A stretch of DNA of 33,846 nucleotides from an uncultured Bacteroidota bacterium (GCA_902796265.1 CADBOG010000075.1:1-33846); one strand, 5' to 3'. Shown: positions 26,791 to 33,520, counted from the first letter of the stretch. Program-made: numbers and translations. Notes: a model not told the origin generated them from the letters alone.

Positions 26791-27279
26791 ATGCAATTAA
26801 TATCAGACAAAATAGAAGCTGAACGAAAGTTTCTTGTTGATGTCGTTGGCGAATTGCCACAATGTCGAGTACTTGAGATATTCCAAACATACTTGATGGC
26901 CGAAAATGGAGAAAACCGACGCATCAGAAAGATTACCGAAAACGGAGAATCCGTCTTTATCAAAACCACGAAGAGGGCATTATCATCCTTTGAGCGTATT
27001 GAGAAAGAATGGGTTATTTCCTCTGAAGAATATGAAGAATTGATGCATTATGCCAATCCCGAAAAGATTACTATTCACAAAATACGTCGCGGATTCCTAT
27101 GGGACAACAGATATCTTGAGCTCGACTCCTTTATTTGTCCCAAATTAAGTCATTGTCTGCTTGAAATAGAAGATGTCACAAAGGAAACAATCTTCTCTTT
27201 CCCACCTTTTCTCAAAGTATTAGATGAGGTTACTGATAATCCTTCCTATTACAACGCCAATATTGCAAACAAGAGATAA
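26791..27279 (+). CDS. CYTH domain protein
   Basis: A 162-residue protein with the CYTH opening EAERKFLVDV (usually E-x-E-x-K-F/L). CYTH proteins fold as an antiparallel tunnel that binds triphosphates with metal ions. The alternating charged strands that line the tunnel are visible: RRIRKITENG, VFIKTTKR, ERIEKEW, ITIHKIRRG and YLELDSF. The frame is open from a TTG at 26752; the ATG at 26791 is preferred because it places the signature close to the N-terminus. Members include adenylate cyclase class IV, thiamine triphosphatase and inorganic triphosphatase, and the sequence does not choose among them. The stop codon abuts the 27279-27322 terminator. Confidence 0.85.
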   Translation: MQLISDKIEAERKFLVDVVGELPQCRVLEIFQTYLMAENGENRRIRKITENGESVFIKTTKRALSSFERIEKEWVISSEEYEELMHYANPEKITIHKIRRGFLWDNRYLELDSFICPKLSHCLLEIEDVTKETIFSFPPFLKVLDEVTDNPSYYNANIANKR

Positions 27280-27323
27280 AAAAAGAAGAGCCCATGACTA
27301 TTGCAATGGGCTCCTCTTTTTTC
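27279..27323. terminator. Bidirectional terminator between the CYTH gene and rng
   Basis: Arms 27279-27295 and 27306-27322 pair at 16 of 17 positions around a 10-base loop, with core GAGCCCAT/ATGGGCTC. An A-run starts the left arm and a T-run ends the right, so it works in both directions. It begins at the last base of the CYTH stop codon and lies about 50 bp beyond the rng stop on the opposite strand. Confidence 0.9.
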
Positions 27324-27374
27324 TATTTGTGTTGTCATCAACTATTGTTCATACGTGGAATTTTTAGATGTCGC

Positions 27375-28925
27375 CTACAGTTCAATCGTATCTCCAGTAC
27401 TGTCGAAGAAACGGAATTCCAAGAGATTATATTTTTCTACCGGTTTTATTGCTAAGCGCATTTTATATCTCTTTTGCCATTGGCGACGAATAGATTTGAA
27501 ACCTTTGGTGAGATATGCATGAATGTAAGGATGAGTCTCTATCGTCAGATGGCCAATATTCTGCGACGAGCTGAGATAGCGTATATTCGACTCGATTTCG
27601 TCTATTACCACAAGACTTGACTTGATGGTTCCTGTTCCATCGCAGAAGGGACATTTCTCCTGAACATCAACTTCGATGGCTGGGCGCACACGCTGACGGG
27701 TTATTTGCATGAGTCCAAACTTGCTGAGGGGGAGAACAGTGTGGCGTGCTTTGTCTTTTTTCATTTCGTCACACATCACATCGTATAGTTGTTTGCGATG
27801 TTCAGCTTTCTGCATGTCCACAAAATCCACTATGACTATACCGCCCATATCACGGAGCCGCAGCTGACGGGCAATCTCCTTGGCCGACTCAATATTGACT
27901 TGCAAGGCTGTATCCTCCTGACCAGTACCAGCCTTAATATGATTACCGCTGTTGACATCTATAACATGCATTGCCTCTGTATGTTCCACATAAAGGTATA
28001 TACCTGAACGGATTGTCACGATTTTGCCAAATGCACGTCTTATCTCTCGCTGTACTCCAAATTGTTCAAAGATTGGAGTCGTGAGTTTATAATGCTTGAC
28101 GATATCAACTTTGTCGGGGGCTATAGTGCGAAGATAATCGCGCAATTCATTGCACACATCTTCATTGTTGCAATAGATGGTATTGAAATCGTCGGTCAAC
28201 ACATCGCGAAGTAGCGCCGATGTTGTACCCAATTCCGACTCTATCATCTGCGGACAGTTGACAGACTTGAGTTTAGCGGTCATGCGTGCCCACTTATCCA
28301 TAAGCTGTCTGAGGTCGGAATCTAATTCGGCAACAGATTTGCCCTCTGCCACCGTGCGGACAATGAGGCCAAAATTCTCCGGACGAATACTTTGAATAAG
28401 CCTACGAAGACGGGTGCGTTCCTCGGAACTCTTAATTTTCTGCGAGATTGATATTTTATTCGAGAAAGGAGTTAGAACAAGATAGCGCCCTGCAAATGAG
28501 ACCTCTCCTGTCAGCTTCGGACCCTTGGTTGAGATAGGTTCTTTTGCAATTTGCCCAAGTATATACTGACCTACTTTAAGGCTGTTCGAAAGGTTGCCAT
28601 TTTTCTCAAAAATTGGTTCTATCTTGAAATCCTTCAATGTACGAACCGACTGGTCTCCGTTCATAGCCAACCTCAGATATTTATCGAATGAATTGTACTG
28701 AGGTCCCAGATCCAAATAGTGAACAAAACCATCTTTCTCATCACCCAGGTCTATAAAAGCGGCATTAAGACCTGGCATTATTTTGCGGACACGACCCAAC
28801 ACCACATCCCCTACGGCGAAATGGTTACTTTTCTTTTCTTTATGTAGTTCGACCAACTGTTTATCCTCCAGCAGAGCTATCTGCACCTCGTCGGTCGATG
28901 ATGATATTATTAGTTCTTTATCCAT
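27375..28925 (-). CDS. rng: Ribonuclease G (RNase E/G family)
   Basis: This is a single-strand-specific endoribonuclease for rRNA 5' maturation and mRNA decay, 516 residues from the ATG at 28925. The frame is open to 28973, but MDKELIISSSTDEVQIALLED matches the family N-terminus and is chosen. An S1-like domain starts at VGDVVLGRVRKIMPGLNAAF and continues through YLDLGPQ. The catalytic core has an aspartate in HVIDVNSGN (near 320) and another in IVIVDFVDMQKAEHR (near 364). CPFCDGTGTI is the zinc-link CPxC motif that joins dimers. No C-terminal degradosome scaffold is present, so it is RNase G-sized rather than RNase E. It lies downstream of HU and the tiny basic protein gene, with a hairpin terminator between. 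Confidence 0.95.
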   Translation of the reverse strand: MDKELIISSSTDEVQIALLEDKQLVELHKEKKSNHFAVGDVVLGRVRKIMPGLNAAFIDLGDEKDGFVHYLDLGPQYNSFDKYLRLAMNGDQSVRTLKDFKIEPIFEKNGNLSNSLKVGQYILGQIAKEPISTKGPKLTGEVSFAGRYLVLTPFSNKISISQKIKSSEERTRLRRLIQSIRPENFGLIVRTVAEGKSVAELDSDLRQLMDKWARMTAKLKSVNCPQMIESELGTTSALLRDVLTDDFNTIYCNNEDVCNELRDYLRTIAPDKVDIVKHYKLTTPIFEQFGVQREIRRAFGKIVTIRSGIYLYVEHTEAMHVIDVNSGNHIKAGTGQEDTALQVNIESAKEIARQLRLRDMGGIVIVDFVDMQKAEHRKQLYDVMCDEMKKDKARHTVLPLSKFGLMQITRQRVRPAIEVDVQEKCPFCDGTGTIKSSLVVIDEIESNIRYLSSSQNIGHLTIETHPYIHAYLTKGFKSIRRQWQKRYKMRLAIKPVEKYNLLEFRFFDSTGDTIEL

Positions 28926-28979
28926 AAAGGTCTGACAATGTACCAAATAGTACACAGAGTGACCATCAAACAAGAAAAC

Positions 28980-29026
28980 AAAACAAATTACACAGCGACC
29001 CCTAAAGGTCTTGTGTAATTTGTTTT
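28980..29026 (-). terminator. Hairpin terminator downstream of the small basic protein gene
   Basis: A perfect 15-bp stem (28980-28994 with 29012-29026, containing ACAAATTACACA) encloses a loop with a possible inner GACC/GGTC stem. On the minus strand it is followed by a T-rich stretch. It lies between the 29-codon gene and the rng start and would separate the HU unit from rng, or attenuate read-through into it. Confidence 0.85.
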
Positions 29027-29068
29027 AGATAGGTTGTTAGTAGTCGTAAGAAGGAATGAAGCTAATGC

Positions 29069-29158
29069 TTATTTCTTCTTATGTCTGTTCTTGCGCAAAC
29101 GTTTTTTACGTTTGTGCGTAGACATTTTATGTCTCTTGTGTTTCTTACCGTTTGGCAT
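29069..29158 (-). CDS. 29-residue Lys/Arg/His-rich protein, probable Bacteroidota ribosomal protein (bL38-like)
   Basis: The ORF encodes 29 residues beginning MPNGKKHKRHKMSTHKRKK and ending RHKKK. Of these, 18 are Lys, Arg or His, so it is almost certainly an RNA-binding peptide. Very similar peptides are, to my knowledge, conserved across Bacteroidota, and one was seen in the Flavobacterium johnsoniae ribosome structure and named bL38. I am fairly but not fully sure of that identity. The start is 20 bp after the HU stop on the same strand, and a strong hairpin terminator follows, so HU and this gene form a short transcript. Automated gene callers often miss it because of its size. Confidence 0.8.
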   Translation of the reverse strand: MPNGKKHKRHKMSTHKRKKRLRKNRHKKK

Positions 29159-29178
29159 AATTATTAAAATTTAAAAAG

Positions 29179-29463
29179 TTATTTCGTATTATTTTTGACG
29201 TCATTCATGAAAGGCTTGGCGGGCTTGAAAGCCGGAATGTTGTGTGCAGGGATAATGACTGTGGTGTTCTTTGATATATTACGACCAGTCTTCTCTGCTC
29301 TTTTGCGGACTATAAAACTGCCAAATCCACGGAGATAAACATTCTCGCCTTCGGAAAGGGAATCTTTGACTACAGTCATAAACTCCTCAACAACGGCCAA
29401 AACAGCCATTTTCTCGACGCCTGTCTTATGAGCAATTTCTGTAACTACTTCTGCTTTAGTCAT
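29179..29463 (-). CDS. HU/IHF family DNA-binding protein
   Basis: A 94-residue histone-like protein that bends and compacts DNA. The start MTKAEVVTEIAHKTGVEK and the middle VYLRGFGSFIVRKRAEKTGRN are textbook HU/IHF features. The DNA-embracing arm contains IIPAHNIPAFKPAKPF, with the conserved Pro that intercalates. It is followed at 20 bp by the 29-codon basic protein gene. A TAnnTTTG-type box lies 43 bp upstream of the start. Confidence 0.96.
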   Translation of the reverse strand: MTKAEVVTEIAHKTGVEKMAVLAVVEEFMTVVKDSLSEGENVYLRGFGSFIVRKRAEKTGRNISKNTTVIIPAHNIPAFKPAKPFMNDVKNNTK

Positions 29464-29505
29464 ATCTATTATTTTTATGCTTTTTTATTTCAAAAATTCG
29501 ATTTG

Positions 29506-29513
29506 CAAAATTA
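29506..29513 (-). promoter_or_regulatory. Candidate -7 box for the HU gene
   Basis: On the minus strand the sequence is TAATTTTG, a full match to TAnnTTTG, 42 bp upstream of the HU start. No convincing TTTG is seen 19 bp further upstream. The rest of the 195-bp gap (29464-29658) is AT-rich with runs of T and shows no gene. Confidence 0.45.
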
Positions 29514-29658
29514 ATAAAAAATTTATAATCAGGAGCTTTTTTTTATCTTTTTTTAATCTTTACAAACCTCACATCACAGCAACACTCTTATTTACAGATA
29601 TTTAAAATATAATATTTTTTTCATCACCTTCTCAACTCCAATCGAATTAAGGCAACCT

Positions 29659-30543
29659 CTATAGTTTGTTCTCACCTATCTCTGTTTCGGGCATGGTCTT
29701 TGTTATGAAGAAATATTTGAAAAGCAAAAGGTCTGCACCGAAAGTTGCCAGAACCACAATAAACGGCAATCCTAAACTCTCTGCCATTTCCACCTCTATT
29801 GCACCATGAGCAGCAAGGAAATACATCACCACTACCGTGAGGTTGTTGAGGAAATGGGCTGCTATATTGAGCCAAATTGAGCGGCCGTAGAAGAAAAAAT
29901 ATCCCAAAAGGAGACCCAACAACAATCGCGGCAAAAAAGCAAAGATTTCACCATGCATCAACGAGAATATGGCTGCTGTTGTCCAGATTGCAAGATGGTG
30001 TTTGCCTCGAAAACACGAATCGAGCGTCTGCTGGAGTGCTCCCCTAAAGAAGAGTTCTTCGCAGAAAGCTGGCACAACAGCAAGTACAATTATATTGATT
30101 ATCAACTCACCCACTCCACCTCTCAAAAGATAGCTTTCCATAATGTACTGCGAATTATTGCCAATACGACGGAGCAATTGTTCGGCATTACTAAGGCTAT
30201 TGGGGAAATGCAGTTTGTCGTTAACTATCGAAAGCCAATCCGATGCCGGCAAGATGAGTAGGAGGCATAACAAAGCAACAAGAATGGACTTCCAATTCGG
30301 CTGTGGCTTGCCGAATTTCATGTATTGCAGCATATTGCCATGAATCATATATCCCCAAAAGAGTGCCGCCCCACCAAAGACAATTATCTGCGACAATGCC
30401 TGAGACAGGAGATCCATATTTGAATCTCCCATCTCAACTGTCACAATAGCCACTCCTGTTCCGAGTATAAAAAACACTACCAGTATCAAAAGCAAAGCCA
30501 ATAGTTGGCCTCCAGGGCTTATTTGTTTAAAGAATTGGTTCAT
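29659..30543 (-). CDS. CPBP family intramembrane metalloprotease
   Basis: A polytopic membrane protein of 294 residues from the ATG at 30543. The frame extends to 30639, but that would overlap the kinase gene, and the preceding 32 residues are unlike a membrane protein start. The family motifs are clear: VVPAFCEELFFRGALQ (EExxxR), FSLMH (FxxxH) and NIAAHFLNN (HxxxN). About eight hydrophobic segments can be seen. The start is 8 bp after the stop of the lipid kinase gene, so the two are probably cotranscribed. Unlike the CPBP protein at 22969-24009 it has no large soluble C-terminal region. The substrate is unknown. Confidence 0.92.
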   Translation of the reverse strand: MNQFFKQISPGGQLLALLLILVVFFILGTGVAIVTVEMGDSNMDLLSQALSQIIVFGGAALFWGYMIHGNMLQYMKFGKPQPNWKSILVALLCLLLILPASDWLSIVNDKLHFPNSLSNAEQLLRRIGNNSQYIMESYLLRGGVGELIINIIVLAVVPAFCEELFFRGALQQTLDSCFRGKHHLAIWTTAAIFSLMHGEIFAFLPRLLLGLLLGYFFFYGRSIWLNIAAHFLNNLTVVVMYFLAAHGAIEVEMAESLGLPFIVVLATFGADLLLFKYFFITKTMPETEIGENKL

Positions 30544-30551
30544 TATCAATA

Positions 30552-31481
30552 TTATTGTTGCGGTGTAACGAAACTTATTGCGCCTGATAGCTGCTCTATA
30601 TGGAACCGTGATCCGTATAGCATTTCCCCATCTACGCAAAAATCTATGGGTTCGGGTGCCTCTATTTCAATATCTCGTCCTTGAAGATAAGTCATCTTAT
30701 CCTGTATGTCTTTGCGATGGATGAATGACCCATCGCGATAAGAGCCTATAAGCTTTATGAAGCGGAATAGGGATAGCGGCTTGAAGAGACACACCTCCAC
30801 GAGTCCGTCGTCGTTTTGTGAGAGTGGTGAACATTGATACGCACCGCCCACAAAACGCCCGTTACCCAGCGTACATAGCAGCATCTCTCCGTTGTGTACT
30901 TCTCGGCCATCAACGGTGATGCGGCATTGTGTACGGCGTCCCGTGAAAAGTGCCTTTATAATACCCGTCGTGTATGCATTGCGTCCGCCTATGAGCCTCT
31001 TGCGTCGCACTTGCTCCATTGTCTTACAGACGATGGCATCGAAACCAAAGTTGCAGACATTCATCGAGTATCGTATGTCATCTCCCGAGCCCGTGATGTT
31101 GCTCACCCTCATGACATCTACCTTCCGAACTTCGCCTTTCACCAACTCATGCAAATTGAGGAATGATTGTTTCTCGCCATAGTATTTCACATAGTCGTTC
31201 CCACTTCCCGATGGGTAACAGGTCATCTCAGCGTTTGGCCGACCTATAATCCCTGAAACAACCTCATTGATTGTGCCGTCACCGCCACAGGCATAGAAAC
31301 GCAAAACCTCTGATGGCGTTTCCTCACAACGCCGACTCACAAAAACCTTCGCATCGCCTTGTGTCTTTGTGACATAAATCTCTATGTCTATGTCTTCGCC
31401 CAACTCCCTCACTTTCTGACGGATAAAATCCGTGGCATCCCTCTTTCCTGCACATGGGTTAATCACGAATATATGTTTCAT
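30552..31481 (-). CDS. Diacylglycerol kinase-like lipid kinase (YegS/DgkB type)
   Basis: A soluble or membrane-associated lipid kinase of 309 residues. The nucleotide-binding signature ACGGDGTINEVVSG is the diacylglycerol kinase catalytic motif GGDGT. PSGSGNDYVKYYG further on is the second conserved motif. The C-terminal beta-rich domain includes LCTLGNGRFVGGAYQCSP and NDDGLVEVCLF, again typical. The start MKHIFVINPCAGKRDA fits the family NP-x-(A/S)G-(K/R) opening. It is followed at 8 bp by the CPBP gene. The lipid substrate (diacylglycerol, or another lipid as for YegS) is not decided by sequence. Confidence 0.93.
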   Translation of the reverse strand: MKHIFVINPCAGKRDATDFIRQKVRELGEDIDIEIYVTKTQGDAKVFVSRRCEETPSEVLRFYACGGDGTINEVVSGIIGRPNAEMTCYPSGSGNDYVKYYGEKQSFLNLHELVKGEVRKVDVMRVSNITGSGDDIRYSMNVCNFGFDAIVCKTMEQVRRKRLIGGRNAYTTGIIKALFTGRRTQCRITVDGREVHNGEMLLCTLGNGRFVGGAYQCSPLSQNDDGLVEVCLFKPLSLFRFIKLIGSYRDGSFIHRKDIQDKMTYLQGRDIEIEAPEPIDFCVDGEMLYGSRFHIEQLSGAISFVTPQQ

Positions 31482-31513
31482 ATTGTTTCCTTATGATGTT
31501 TGCATGAATTCTA

Positions 31514-31942
31514 TTATAGGTGCTTAGTTTCTTTCGCGGAACTCTGTTGGCGAAAGTCCTGTCTCTCGACGAAAAGTTTCACACACGGATGCGGCTCGTA
31601 ACCATAACGCATATTGTTGATTATCTGCGGCATCGGGTCGTTCTTCATCGTTCCTGCAACAACAATCAGGGTTGACAGGTAGTCTTCTGTTTTCTCTACC
31701 ATTACCAGTTTGTGGTTCGGAAAAATAAAGCCCACAGCCAGCTTGTCGAAAGTGTCTGGCATGCCATCATACAGCAGATTTATGCGCCCTCGATGGCCAA
31801 TACAAATTGCATAATCTGGCGAGACAAATGGTTCTTCCAAGGTAGGAAGCCCCCTCACATCGTCGAACACAACTATACCTTCATCCTTGATTTTCTGAGG
31901 ATAAAGGTCAATCGGATGATTGTATGATGGCTCTGTTTTCAT
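31514..31942 (-). pseudogene. Probable truncated AraC-type regulator, sensor half only
   Basis: This 142-residue ORF resembles, from memory, the N-terminal sensor domain of AraC-family regulators in Prevotella and Bacteroides, in segments such as YAICIGHRGRINLLYDG and NHKLVMVEKTEDYLSTLIVV, ending near MRYGYEPHPCVKL. The C-terminal helix-turn-helix half that would follow is absent. The ORF stops after a polar tail (RQQSSAKETKHL), and only 32 bp separate it from the kinase start. No helix-turn-helix sequence is readable in another frame there. It could be a remnant or a stand-alone sensor protein. The family assignment is tentative. A TAnnTTTG box lies only 4 bp upstream of the ATG. Confidence 0.5.
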
Positions 31943-31946
31943 AGTG

Positions 31947-31954
31947 CAAATTTA
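31947..31954 (-). promoter_or_regulatory. Candidate -7 box for a near-leaderless transcript
   Basis: On the minus strand TAAATTTG matches TAnnTTTG and ends 4 bp before the ATG at 31942. Transcription would then begin at or next to the start codon. No TTTG at the expected -33 distance is apparent, so it may be chance. Confidence 0.3.
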
Positions 31955-32049
31955 CACAAAAATTTTCGATTCACACACCGACGCATAAAAAAAAATGGAC
32001 CTTGTAGGGAAGAAAGGCTAGATTATCAATTAGTTGTTAAAAACAAAGC

Positions 32050-32197
32050 GTGACAGTTACAGTTGTGACAATTAAAAAAAAGCGTGACAAACACCTCTTT
32101 ATATACTATATAACTAATTAATATATAAGTATATATATAGATAAATAAGAAAAATGTAACACGTCAAAAAAGAAACTGTCACAACTGTATCTGTCAC
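32050..32197. repeat. Inverted repeat of GTGACA box pairs around an AT-rich core
   Basis: The left arm at 32050-32070 and the right arm at 32177-32197 are reverse complements at 20 of 21 positions. Each arm holds two GTGACA boxes whose starts are 15 bp apart (32050, 32065; and 32177, 32192 on the other strand). A fifth box is at 32084-32089. The 106-bp interval between the arms is very AT-rich. Candidate roles are an operator bound by a dimeric protein or an iteron-like origin. Confidence 0.85.
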
Positions 32198-32246
32198 AAA
32201 ACGGAAAAAAAACGAACATTTAATTTCTCTAAAAAGCAAAAAGACA

Positions 32247-32687
32247 ATGAAATACGATATCACAAAACACTCGGCACCCAAGATGCCGAACCTCGGAAAG
32301 GGGACAGAATGTATCAATTTACTCCTCTCACAGGCCTCAAAAGACATGCATGAACCCCTTGTTCCGATGCTTTTCCCCGTTCTTGGCGCACACATAAGCG
32401 GTTCGGAATTTCAGTATCCTGACCTCAGTTGGAAGGAGCCATATGGCATGATGGCCAACCTTGTTGCCGAATCGGGAGGTAATAAAGGCCAATTGTCGAA
32501 TATTGTGGAAGCAATATGTCACGACTTCCGCAAGCACGACGAGGAGGAGTTGAAGAAGCTCGTGGAATGGCAGAAGCAGATCAAAACCAAATCGGCCAAC
32601 AAGGAGAAGCCGGTAAGACCGGATGTGTCCTTCTGGTTTCCGCCACGTGAAGTGAAGGCTATTGTCAAATGGCTGGGGGCTCAGTAA
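32247..32687 (+). pseudogene. Truncated DUF3987-type protein
   Basis: The 146-residue ORF resembles, from memory, an internal part of Bacteroidota DUF3987 proteins (mobile-element primase/helicase-associated). The matching part runs from about residue 36 (EPLVPMLFPVLGAHISG) through YGMMANLVAESGGNKGQL, a P-loop-like segment at 66-83, to EEEL-KKLVEWQKQIKTKSANKEK and RPDVSFWFPP. Full-length members continue for several hundred residues after FPP. Here the sequence turns to REVKAIVKWLGAQ and stops. The first 20 or so residues may be a short non-homologous start. It may be a relic or a domesticated fragment; the clean ORF and the control region upstream leave both open. Confidence 0.6.
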
Positions 32688-32721
32688 TTTGAATGCATTA
32701 ATGGTATTTCTTGATATGATT

Positions 32722-32739
32722 ATCGACCAAGCGGTCGAT
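32722..32739. repeat. Short perfect hairpin
   Basis: ATCGACC and GGTCGAT (7 bp) flank an AAGC loop, 34 bp after the truncated DUF3987 stop. It is followed by TTCC rather than a T-run, so it is not a clear terminator. Confidence 0.6.
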
Positions 32740-32761
32740 TTCCAAAAATTTGCGGTTCAAG

Positions 32762-32802
32762 ACCCACTTTTTGCAATCGAAAATACCTTTGCAAAAGTGG
32801 GT
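32762..32802 (+). terminator. Hairpin, possible terminator after the DUF3987 remnant
   Basis: ACCCACTTTTTGCAA (32762-32776) pairs with TTGCAAAAGTGGGT (32789-32802), 14 bp with one bulged T around a 12-base loop. It is followed by TTTGCG. The T-run is short, so termination is possible but not certain. The stem accounts for the apparent ORF that reads through it. Confidence 0.55.
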
Positions 32803-32918
32803 TTTGCGTAATGAATGTGGAACAATCGGGAGCTATAGGGAGCTATCGTCAGAACCATATAAAAAATGGTTGTATTTTTGCATCGTGATTGAAAGGGAAA
32901 AGAGCTGGGGCTGGGTTG

Positions 32919-32951
32919 GAGTTAAGTTAGAGTTAAGTTAGAGTTAGGTTA
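32919..32951. repeat. Three 11-bp tandem repeats
   Basis: GAGTTAAGTTA occurs twice in a row, followed by GAGTTAGGTTA with one change. The 11-bp period is close to one helical turn, so the copies face the same side of the DNA. A GAATTGAAAATTGA motif follows directly. Confidence 0.85.
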
Positions 32952-32990
32952 GAATTGAAAATTGAAACATTCAACGCTCAAATCTGATTT

Positions 32991-33074
32991 ATGCCGGAAG
33001 TGAGAAATAGGGCTAGACGAATTTTAATAGGACGATCCGAGCTCGGCTCGTTGAAAGAGGACGGGGGGAATTGA
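32991..33074 (+). other. Candidate 27-codon sORF carrying the 37-bp element
   Basis: An ATG at 32991 opens a 27-residue frame, MPEVRNRARRILIGRSELGS then LKEDGGN, ending in TGA. The GRSELGS-L-KEDG part is encoded by the 37-bp repeat and recurs in the same frame at 33521-33631. Whether it is translated is unknown. It could equally be a structured RNA element that happens to be open. Confidence 0.3.
33030..33066. repeat. 37-bp hairpin element, copy A
   Basis: It is identical at 35 of 37 positions to 33572-33608. It holds GATCCGAGCTCGGCTCG, in which CGAGC and GCTCG can form a 5-bp stem with a TCG loop; the CCGAGCTCGG part is also a 10-bp palindrome. A GA-rich end with GAGGACGGGG follows. It lies 213 bp before the smalltalk-like start codon. 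Confidence 0.93.
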
Positions 33075-33091
33075 AAATTGAGAATTGAAAC

Positions 33092-33278
33092 GAAAACTAA
33101 ACCCAAAAACAAAACCAAAAACAAAACCCAAACGAATTAACCTTAAAAAACAACCAAAACCAAAAACCTTTTAACCAAAAAGCTTTAAAAAACAACCATA
33201 ACCAATCGACCTTAAAAAAGCCATACAAAATCTATTAACCTTTAAAACAAAATCAATTAACCATTAAAACCAAATAAA
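33092..33278 (+). other. A/C-rich, G-poor leader of the smalltalk-like gene
   Basis: About 190 bases are built mostly from CCAAAA, ACAAAAC and TTAACC words, with only a handful of G residues. Such RNA can hardly fold, which may expose the start codon in a lineage that rarely uses Shine-Dalgarno pairing. A similar leader precedes the next gene. Confidence 0.7.
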
Positions 33279-33467
33279 ATGAAAATCAAACTTAGTCAAC
33301 AGCAAATTGCAGACATCTTGTCCGATCCCGCTAAGGCGCAGGAGGCAGGTGTCAAAACCAACGACCCCTGGTGGGTCATCGTCCTCAAAATCCTCGCCTA
33401 CGCAATAGGCCTTATCCTCGCCGGCGCAGCAACCACCTCGTGTTCTCACTTGGTGGGAATCATCTAA
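33279..33467 (+). CDS. Smalltalk-like small membrane protein
   Basis: A 62-residue protein with a polar N-terminus (MKIKLSQQQIADILSDPAKA) and one hydrophobic helix at about 31-52 (WWVIVLKILAYAIGLILAGA), ending TTSCSHLVGII. Bacteroidota smalltalk proteins, as I recall them, are short single-helix proteins ending in a T-S-C motif, usually near DUF3987, DUF4248, HU-like and N-acetylmuramoyl-L-alanine amidase genes. The DUF3987 remnant 0.6 kb upstream fits that setting, but this protein has a longer N-terminus than most. The function of smalltalk proteins is unknown. It is preceded by a G-poor leader. Confidence 0.7.
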   Translation: MKIKLSQQQIADILSDPAKAQEAGVKTNDPWWVIVLKILAYAIGLILAGAATTSCSHLVGII

Positions 33468-33520
33468 ATTGAGAATTGAAAACTGATAATTATAACCAAT
33501 TAACCAAAACCAAAAAGTGA

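Larger units (their letters stand above)
31943..32246. other. 304-bp divergent intergenic region with palindromic GTGACA boxes
   Basis: No gene is seen. The region holds a -7-like box at 31947-31954 and a segment at 31996-32021 vaguely similar to the 24-bp repeats at 3517-3660. It also holds five GTGACA/TGTCAC boxes, and between them an almost pure A/T stretch at about 32098-32150. The layout suggests a control region for the gene at 32247, the regulator-like gene on the other strand, or both. Confidence 0.7.
32688..33278. other. 591-bp stretch without a conventional gene
   Basis: This stretch contains two hairpins (32722-32739, 32762-32802), a 10-bp tandem duplication GGGAGCTATA at 32828-32847 (one mismatch in the second copy), three 11-bp tandem repeats (32919-32951) and copies of GAATTGAAAATTGA (32952, 33068). 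It also contains one copy of a 37-bp hairpin element inside a short ORF (32991-33074), then an A/C-rich leader. Longer ORFs overlapping it are poorly supported. Confidence 0.7.

Noticed and set aside
30544..30639. 32-residue N-terminal extension of the second CPBP protein
   Set aside because: It would overlap the lipid kinase coding sequence, while the ATG at 30543 starts 8 bp after that gene and gives a normal membrane-protein start.
32050..32197. The GTGACA array as a plasmid replication origin
   Set aside because: No Rep gene is present in the window and the flanks are ordinary chromosomal genes, so this stays a speculation rather than a feature call.
32114..32395. 93-codon minus-strand ORF across the GTGACA array
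   Set aside because: Its C-terminal half is low-complexity Ile/Tyr/Leu from AT-rich DNA, and it overlaps the DUF3987-like ORF antisense.
32750..32941. 63-codon plus-strand ORF from a TTG in the gene-free stretch
   Set aside because: It reads straight through the 32762-32802 inverted repeat and into the 11-bp tandem repeats. It has no ATG and no recognisable protein feature.
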